From assembly GCA_002900995.3 (NCBI GenBank), contig PJEW03000058.1, positions 1 through 14,833 of the forward strand: a stretch of 14,833 bases of DNA. The letters are read 5' to 3'. This DNA is from Ganoderma boninense. Its lineage: Eukaryota > Basidiomycota > Agaricomycetes > Polyporales > Polyporaceae. The translations under genes were made by a program, and so were the position numbers. This document shows, piece by piece, positions 9,191 to 14,833 of the stretch; positions within the stretch are counted from its first letter, which is position 1; every line of letters begins with the position of its first letter. The notes beneath the pieces were generated by a model. The model had not been told where the DNA came from. It ran no database searches and saw nothing but the letters and a program-made list of their open reading frames with translations.

Positions 9191-12100
9191 TCACTCATTT
9201 GAGGAAAGGCACCCGCCAAACTTCTTCCTCGCCGCAGCATCCATCTTCTCCTTCACCTCCGGAACGCCTCCACCACGCCTTCCCACATACTCGACGTTAC
9301 CCTCGCCGGCCTCCTCCCACATCCTTCTCCCTCCACCTCTGGCGCGTTCTCCCAGGCCCGAAATGCCTCCTCAGCAGCACGAGCCACCACTTGACGACCG
9401 CAATCGCGTGCTCGACGCCTCGTCCGCCGCCGCTCCCATCACGCACTGCACCAGGAACTCGCAAGTAGTCCACGTCCGCTGGTTCGGCGCGTGCTCCGCG
9501 AAGCTCCCCACCAGCTCCCGATGACCGTCTGACACTGTCCCGACCTCCGTAAGCACAGCTGGCTCCCCCTCTCCGCCCCCGCTGCTTCAGCACCGGCTCA
9601 CGCGAACCACCGCCTTGGGCGGCGGGGGCGGGGATGATGATGCGGGGCGTTCCACGGAAAGCGCGGCGCGCGACGGCTTGAGCACCTTTGCGCTTGCGAC
9701 GATGTACGGTGACGCCGGGCCGCGGCGCGCGCGAGCTGCTCCGCTGCAGCTCGGGCGGAGCGCGGCGAAGGACGGTGCGGTCGATTGCCGTACCTGCGCA
9801 GCTCGCGCTCAGGATGGACCGCGATCGAGACGCGTACACGCGCTTCCCGAAGAACTTGCTCGTTTGTGTGAGGACGGGCCGGTGCGCGGCGCGACTGCCT
9901 CGTGATGCGGCTGAGGCTTTCGACCTCGTTTAGAGTATTTCGGCCTTGGGAGGCGGGGGCGGGGGCATGGGTATGGGCGTTGGTCCCTGGGGCTGGACCT
10001 GGCGGGGCGGGCGGGAGGCGACGTTGATACTCGTCTCGAGCTCCTTGCGCAGTCCTCAGTAGGGCTTCTTTGAGATTACATATTCAACTGAGAGAATGAC
10101 GGCAGGTCGAAGGTGTTCGTTTGCAGGCGGGGAGCTTTGTGGGTCTCGATGATCTCGATTGTCGTCGGTGAAGATGGAAGGGTGGACAGCAATTGCGGAC
10201 AGTCTTTTGGGCGCGCGACTGTTGAAGCCTCTCCGGTCGGACTTGCTTGTTCATTTCAACCGGTTGGAATGTGGTAGCAGCTGCTTTGGCGAGCTCGCAG
10301 TCTTTGAGTCCGCAGGCTTTCTCAAGCTTCTGGATTTGGATCGCGCCACCGCGAAGCTCCTGGGTCGAAGTTGAAGCTCTTGAGCTCGCCAGGCTGTTAC
10401 CGCATGACCTTCCGTTCACTGGTGGCTCGGACCGCCCAGGGCGTCAGAGGCATCTGCTTGTTTGTGCGCTTCGCATATGCCGTGTCCCGAGGAACTGTTC
10501 CGAAAATGAGCCTTAGTCCAACAGGAATTTGCGAACATACCTTCGGGCCTCGACGGCGCATGCGATCTCGAGTAGGATCCTCAGCGTGATGAACGCCCGC
10601 GCATGTCGATACTCGTAACCTGCGGAGACCTCTTCGGCCATCCTGGTACACAACGTCTCGCTTGCTCGTTGTCCTCGAAGCGTATGCGTACTGCAAGTGG
10701 TCAGTACGCCTACAGAACGGTGATTTGGAAAAAACTCACGTTTATGTCGCAAGACACAGAGCTGCGCGGCTTGTCGCTCTCAGTTCCTGTCGTCGATTCC
10801 CGCGCAGAGCCTTGACGGGTTCCCCAGTGCCCTTTCCGAGGCTTCGACAACACCGCCTTGCTCTTTCTTCGTAAGCTTCGCCAGGTTTGTCCTCCAAGCT
10901 TCCTCCTCCGCCTTTTGAGGGGTTAGAATACCCAAAGCCGTGACAACGCATCGATGTCCAGTGAGGCAAGATGCTCGCGACGTCCTCCGGGCGCAGGTGG
11001 GTAAAAAAAGGGGGAAAAAAACCCGCTGGCTTTGCCTTCCGAAGATGCCAACCGGGCTAGCATTATGTTGCGCGCGATCCGCATACTCACTACTCGTCGA
11101 CGATTAGCGTTGAAGATTCGAGCAAGAGGAGGCATATTACGAACCTTCACAGCCAGTGACCTTCCGGACCTGCGACCGAATCGATCCCAAAGTCCTTGGC
11201 AGGGTCGCTTCCGTCGTCCATTGACGGTCCGGACCATTTTGGAGCTCGGCGCGGATGCGGCGACACTGGTTGTCAGTCGTCAGGAGCTTTCGTCGGACCG
11301 ATTACGGTTGAAGGTCGTCTGCAGGCGCCATCAGTAGGTGTAGAATTGCCCAGCGAGAATTGCTTATACGTGCCCAGCGTAAGTGAGCCGCGCATATAAC
11401 GCTATGCAACTGAAGGACACACCTTTGAAACTCGTAAGGAACGTCATGACAGTCGGACAGGAGCTTTCGAGCTTGTTGCAGACTGACACCAGATCCACGG
11501 GTCATTGGCCGGGGAATCAAAGACGAACCAACCGTAGGACGCACCTCATTACCGCCCTTGACCCAAACGCCGCGCTCATGTCGCACTAGCGATCTCCGCT
11601 CGTGCTGTCGACCCCCCTCCTCGTCGACCCCTGCGAATGGCAAACAACGGGACAGCTTCCACGCAGGTTGGCGACGACCAGACCGCGGACACGAAGAAGC
11701 TGTCGAAGCGCAATGCATTGATGACGCGCTTCTCGTCCACGCCTTTCTCTTCCCTTCCCCTTGCCCGGTCCGCCTTCTTCACCACGCCGCCCCCTTCATG
11801 CTCACGTCTTCCCTCCAGCCGACGCTCCAGCCCCGCCCTCCCAAATTCTTGCTGCACGATTCGTCTCACCGCCTCCTGGCTCGCGCTCATCCCCGTCCCA
11901 CACCGCCGCCGCGCGGCCGCCGCTTCCGAGGTCCGTCCTTCTCCTTCTCTTTCGGCGCGGCCGTCTTCTTCACGCGTCCGCCCCGGTTCTCGCGCGCTCC
12001 TGCGCCTCCGCGACTAGGTTCTTCAAGCTCCGCCTTCCACTCGACAGGTGGTGCAGCCGGGAATTCTGTAGTAGCCTTCGATGAAGTCGGGCGCGACGGA

Positions 12101-13857
12101 TGTGTGCGCCGCGCGCCACGCGGGGTTCTTCATTGCGCGCTCCGCGTGCGGGTTCGCGCTTGTGCGCGGCGATAGACCCGGCACCCGCGACGCGTCCTCC
12201 GGAGGCCGGTCGGTGATTGCTAGGAGGGGGCGAGACGGGGTCCTTGGCGCGGGGGCGGACTGCGCAACCGGCCGGCCTTTTGGATGTGATGCGGCGGGGA
12301 GGAGCTTGGGGAGAGCTGTTGAGGGCTCATCTTCGAGCTGCTTGAATTGCCGTCGTCGACCTCGTCCTCGTCGTCATCGCCTGGGGAGTATGGCGTATGA
12401 CAGTGGGTGCTGCCTATCGGGATGGCTTCGTTGGGCGACGAAGTTGCCGAATAACGACTTCTGCGGAGCCTTGCGGTCCTTGTGTGTTTCACGCGTTCGG
12501 CCCGCCGCGGAAGAGTAGTTTTGCCAAGGGTGAGGACTGTGGCCCACTTTTTGAGGCTCTCAGAGCCATTCCGGCTGACGCCTTTCATTGTACATTGAAC
12601 TCGCGGACCTTGGCTTGGAGTGGTGAGCATGTTAGGACGTGAGTTCTGTTGGAAGGTTGAGCAGGTGTTCGTACAGTGTGATAAACTCGTGCAGTTTTCA
12701 CGGCCTCCCAATGTCAGATTAAAGCGGAAAGTCGGACTATATCCGTGGATACCCCTTAGCTCCGCAACACACACTAAACGACAGACAATGGCGCGATACC
12801 ATCCACCCGGAATATGGCTGTGAAAGGATCAGACTGGTCCTTCACAATCATATTCCGGACCGCGATTTTGGGTAAGCCGGTATGGAACTCATACCAACAG
12901 ATATTTTACTGGGGCTGTGGACCCATATAACAGGGATACAAGGTTGCTTAACACGACGGGCAGGGGCGGATCCACTGACAGAATAGACCAGTCCCGTTAC
13001 CTTTTTAACAGCCATTTCGGCCTGCGGTATCTGCCACTGCCCGTTCGTGTTTAGCGTGTGTTCGGGCGTGGGACCAGCTGTTCTGTCTAAATACATGAAC
13101 GACGCTTTTTCGTCGAACAAGGAAGTCGATGGTTTCCTGTCGCATTAAGAGGCGGTAAACGCACCCCTCAAAAAGAGAGAATACACAAGGGACTTCTTGT
13201 CTAGATTATGGATGGAAAGATGCCTCCGTTCTGAACGATTCATCTTACGGAGGTCTTGACGATGGCCTCTGTCCATCCATTGATTTCTATCCTTGACCGG
13301 TCAGACGCATTCAGCAGAGTAAGCAAGGTACGGACGCACGTTTAGATTCTGGAGGCCATTGAAGATCTTGCTCGTTGGCCGGTACCGTCCTCTTCACCGC
13401 TACCTCCTCGTTTGAACCTGCAGCTTCGCCCGTTTTCCTTGTCATGTACTTCCGAAACCCCCCGATCGCGCAGCGCCGTAAGTCGTGAGAGTCCTAGGTA
13501 TGAGCCTGCCTTCTTCCCCGTTCCTCCCATCCACGGCATTGAGGGACGCTGTGGTTTGCATGCCATCCTCATCGGCGTAGAGTCATCGTCGGGAGAAACG
13601 TTGTCTTCTTTAAGGCACTTGATTGGGGGGCGGTGATCGTACAAGCAGTTGATTTGACTCCGTGTACTCATGCCGTGGTTGTGCTGAAGTGGAGGCGTCG
13701 AGAAAGAGTTTGAAGGGCGCACCAACATCTCCAGGATCTGAACCTCGGTGATTGGCCTTGAGAAACTCAGGAAGGTCATCGTCAAAAGTAGTCGGAGGAA
13801 TTGATTGCTGTCTTGTTGTTAAGGAGGATGCTCGGACGAGAGATTTAGGTCAGGCAT
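9191..13857 (-). CDS. REV1: REV1 DNA repair deoxycytidyl transferase (Y-family polymerase), multi-exon, frame broken repeatedly
   Basis: Nuclear translesion polymerase that inserts dCMP opposite abasic sites and bulky G lesions and scaffolds Pol zeta. The family motifs appear in order. N-terminus: SSDYF/DDLPEF (about 13767-13799). BRCT: SKIFNGLQ (13349-13372), INGWTE, QNGGIF and DKKSL, then after a large intron THVLTCS, AKVREFN, QPEWL and PWQNYS. N-digit: NPHAERAMKNPAWRAAHTS, APDFIEGYY and SRLHHLS (about 12040-12155); its Arg pairs with incoming dCTP in known REV1. Palm: FDSFFVSA (11684-11707), CHSQG, QARKL, PYEF, ADDLQ and the catalytic SVDEA site (about 11283-11304, blurred). Then QVRKVTGCE, NIMLARLAS, DIDALS, ESDKPRSSVSCDIN, IRFEDNEQA, LGHGICEA, SFNFDP and AIQIQKLE. 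Next a UBM-like FDLPSFSQLNM, RITRQ, GIDRTV and the C-terminal WWLVLLRRHFG (about 9358-9400). It ends MDAAARKKFGG with TGA at 9191. Motifs jump among three frames more than ten times. ATG 13857 is tentative. Confidence 0.95.
9948..9977 (+). other. G-quadruplex motif opposite the REV1 polyproline codons
   Basis: The plus strand has G-runs at 9948-9950, 9955-9959, 9961-9965, 9969-9971 and 9975-9977 with loops of 1-4 nt, fitting the standard four-tract G3+ N1-7 rule. It is the template strand of REV1. The coding side reads as a Pro-rich linker (IPMPPPPPPK). A second G-rich cluster follows at about 10001-10018. Confidence 0.7.
10495..10540 (-). other. REV1 intron (46 nt)
   Basis: GTATGT donor at 10540, GGACTAAG branch site and AACAG acceptor at 10495. 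It joins the CAVEARR/APSRPEG block to FLGHGICEA, as expected for APKFLGHG in the family. Confidence 0.85.
10691..10739 (-). other. REV1 intron (49 nt)
   Basis: GTGAGT donor at 10739, TACTGAC branch and TTGCAG acceptor at 10691. It separates SVSCDIN from YxIRFEDNEQA, which are adjacent in the family. Confidence 0.88.
11090..11144 (-). other. REV1 intron (55 nt)
   Basis: GTTCGT donor at 11144, CGCTAATC branch and TAG acceptor at 11090. It splits QVRKVTGCE from VSxxIAxNIMLARLA, which are contiguous in REV1 proteins. Confidence 0.82.
11363..11422 (-). other. REV1 intron (about 54-60 nt)
   Basis: GTGTGT donor at 11422 right after PYEFQ. The next exon should begin near YKQFS, whose codons start at about 11368, so the true acceptor may be a few bases earlier than the AAG at 11363 and its AG may be misread. 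Confidence 0.65.
12646..13186 (-). other. Oversized REV1 intron in the BRCT domain (541 nt)
   Basis: Family sequence stops at DKKSL, followed by a GTGTAT donor at 13186. It resumes with THVLTCS after a CCAACAG acceptor ending at 12646, with GCTCAAC as branch site. The first 50 nt (to a GACAG at about 13137) already look like an ordinary short intron, so extra sequence may have been inserted into it. A 90-codon minus-strand frame (12848-13120) lies inside, with no family match, and a 24-bp hairpin lies at 12807-12858. Confidence 0.72.
12807..12858. repeat. Near-perfect 24-bp hairpin in the large REV1 intron
   Basis: The left arm is 12807-12830 (CCGGAATATGGCTGTGAAAG plus GATC), the loop AGACT, and the right arm 12836-12858. 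The arms differ by three substitutions and one indel. It is well above chance and could be the core of a small palindromic element or a structured RNA. Confidence 0.75.
13292..13339 (-). other. REV1 first intron, in BRCT (48 nt)
   Basis: GTGCGT donor at 13339 after SKIFNGLQNLN, GTCTGACC branch and CAAG acceptor at 13292 (TAG at 13287 is an alternative). The next exon gives INGWTE, as in the family BRCT start (IFxGLxIxINGxT). Confidence 0.75.
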
Positions 13858-14000
13858 GGGCGGTGCGTCCAACGACCAAGTAAACACAAGAAGCACTACG
13901 AATTGGCGAATATATGCGGTTTTCTGTTTGCCCTTCCTAGTTACAAATATCTCAGAGTGGCCAAGGGGAACTAGGAAGGGCAGCAGGGAGGACAACGAGT
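13858..14000. promoter_or_regulatory. Presumed REV1 upstream region
   Basis: Short gap between the tentative REV1 ATG and the left arm of the large inverted repeat. On the minus strand it contains CATATATTCGCCAATTCG at about 13896-13913, a TATA-like and CCAAT-like pair of unproven function, and the 13-bp inverted repeat at 13930-13981. Confidence 0.35.
13930..13981. repeat. 13-bp perfect inverted repeat, 26-nt loop, upstream of REV1
   Basis: GCCCTTCCTAGTT (13930-13942) and AACTAGGAAGGGC (13969-13981) are exact inverted copies. It lies about 75-125 bp upstream of the REV1 start and just outside the large inverted repeat. It could be a dyad operator or the ends or footprint of an element. Confidence 0.75.
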
Positions 14001-14303
14001 CGTGGTGGCTGCAGCACCTGGCACATGGAGCCTAAGCGCCAGATGGATGTTTGGCAAGAGCCCTGAACCAAATAATGGACGTAAGACGAATTCCTGCGCG
14101 CTTCGGGGCGGCAGCTATGCCGGGCAACGCCCCACCAGCCTCCGATTCATAATCGGCCTGGACCGCCAGGATGGCGGTGAGTACCGTCCACTCCTCATCC
14201 AATCACCGCGCTCCTGCCCCTTCGCGCGCGCCACAGAGCGGGCGCAACGGCGACAAGAAGGGTGACAAAGAGCTGATAAATTACCCCACCTGGCATTTCA
14301 TAC
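14001..14303 (+). repeat. Large inverted repeat, left arm
   Basis: About 303 bp matching the reverse complement of 14531-14833. The inner end is a perfect 23-nt match (14281-14303). Other shared blocks include TAAGCGCCAGATGGATGT, CATAATCGGCCTGGACCGC and CTCATCCAATCACCGC. Differences are mostly one- or two-base indels, many in homopolymers. No protein family was recognised. Confidence 0.9.
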
Positions 14304-14354
14304 ATCCAGTCTACGGTGTGTCTCCTCTTCCTCCAGCACGATCTTGCAACTCAC

Positions 14355-14463
14355 CTTGCCAACCCCGTCTCCGATCGAAGAAGCGCTTGAATAGTAATCG
14401 TTCCCATCTGGCATTGGTGTCTGGGGCGTGTTGGGCCTTTGGTCGTTCTAGGTTATCGAGGCG
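14355..14463 (-). CDS. Plausible exon of an unidentified gene in the spacer
   Basis: The minus frame reads RLDNLERPKAQHAPDT then NARWERLLFKRFFDRRRGWQ and meets a GTGAGT donor at 14354. The charged and aromatic pattern without low complexity, and the exact stop of sense-looking sequence at a splice donor, resemble a real exon. The open frame extends upstream to 14664, into the right arm. The downstream exon cannot be located. I do not recognise the protein. Confidence 0.4.
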
Positions 14464-14530
14464 AGGATGCGGGAGCAAAGTGGAGTTGTAGGAATGCGGG
14501 CGTTGGCGTTGCGGCTCAGTAGTGGCTGGG

Positions 14531-14833
14531 GTATGAAATGCCAGGTGGGGTAAGTACGCTCTTGTCAGCCTTTCTCTGGTCGCCGTTGCGCCCGTCTTTT
14601 GGCGTCCCGAGGGCGGCAGGAGCGGCGGTGATTGGATGAGGAGATGGACGGTATTCACCGCCATCTGCGGTCCAGGCCGATTATGATGTGGAGGCGTTTG
14701 GTTGGGGCGTTGCCGGGATAGCTGCGCCCGAAGCGGCGCAGGGAATTCGCTACGTCATTATTTTGGTTCAGAAGGCTCTTGCCAAAACATCCATCTGGCG
14801 CTTAGTCTCCATGTGCAGGTGCTGCCCAGGCCA
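14531..14833 (-). repeat. Large inverted repeat, right arm (reaches window edge)
   Basis: Reverse-complement partner of 14001-14303, separated by a 227-nt non-palindromic spacer. The outer limit is not visible because the match continues to the last base. Its plus-strand frame near 14672-14826 (DYDVEAFGWGVAG...) is open, but the equivalent frame in the other arm is broken, so no coding claim is made. Confidence 0.9.

Noticed and set aside
11558..12175. Plus-strand open frame of 205 codons opposite REV1, rich in Pro, Ser and Arg.
   Set aside because: Antisense shadow of GC-rich REV1 exons containing the N-digit and palm motifs.
13208..13280. Nested inverted repeat (ATGGATGGA/TCCATCCAT with CCTCCGT/ACGGAGG inside).
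   Set aside because: It falls within the REV1 BRCT exon, where INGWTE and QNGGIF are encoded, so the short pairings are probably incidental to coding sequence.
1..14833. A bacterial defence or mobile gene cluster, CRISPR array or viral module.
   Set aside because: No spaced direct repeats, no phage, transposase or reverse transcriptase motifs, and the genes are intron-containing eukaryotic genes.

Overview
The window looks like nuclear DNA of a basidiomycete fungus, most likely a mushroom-forming agaricomycete. Three protein genes can be recognised, all on the minus strand. Most introns that can be traced are short (45-65 nt) with GT(R)NGT donors, CTNAY-type branch sites and AG ends, as is usual in that group. 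No bacterial operon, CRISPR array or rRNA gene was seen, and I found no convincing tRNA. The Cys-rich protein at the left edge belongs to a family common in basidiomycetes.

Layout on + coordinates. (1) 1-1759: 5' part of a gene for a secreted cysteine-rich protein with EGF/furin-like repeats; its C-terminus lies beyond base 1. (2) 1760-4623: about 2.9 kb with no recognisable gene, some small inverted repeats and homopolymer runs. (3) 4624-7109: NUG1/GNL3-type circularly permuted GTPase of 60S ribosome assembly. (4) 7110-9190: about 2.1 kb with no recognisable gene, including an A-tract of 47 that may be the tail of a retroposed copy. (5) 9191-13857: REV1, the Y-family translesion DNA polymerase, nearly complete from its SDYF-type N-terminus through BRCT, N-digit, palm, little finger, UBM-like motif and C-terminal interaction domain. 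(6) 13858-14833: a 13-bp inverted repeat just upstream of REV1, then two ~303-bp arms in inverted orientation flanking a 227-nt spacer that holds a plausible exon; the right arm reaches the window edge.

The main oddity is that none of the three genes has a continuous reading frame. The family motifs occur in the correct order and are well preserved, but the frame changes every few dozen codons, often at homopolymers. The same pattern in three unrelated genes, two of them important for growth or DNA repair, points to uncorrected long-read indel errors rather than three separate gene deaths. Decay of the whole segment cannot be excluded from sequence alone. For this reason most long open frames here are shadows, and genes had to be read by stitching conserved fragments across frames.

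The second oddity is insertion-like sequence. Two introns are oversized (about 385 nt inside the NUG1 G4 motif and 541 nt inside the REV1 BRCT domain) beside others of 45-65 nt. The REV1 one carries a near-perfect 24-bp hairpin. No functional link between the three genes is apparent beyond shared orientation. I did not find a convincing new multi-gene system.
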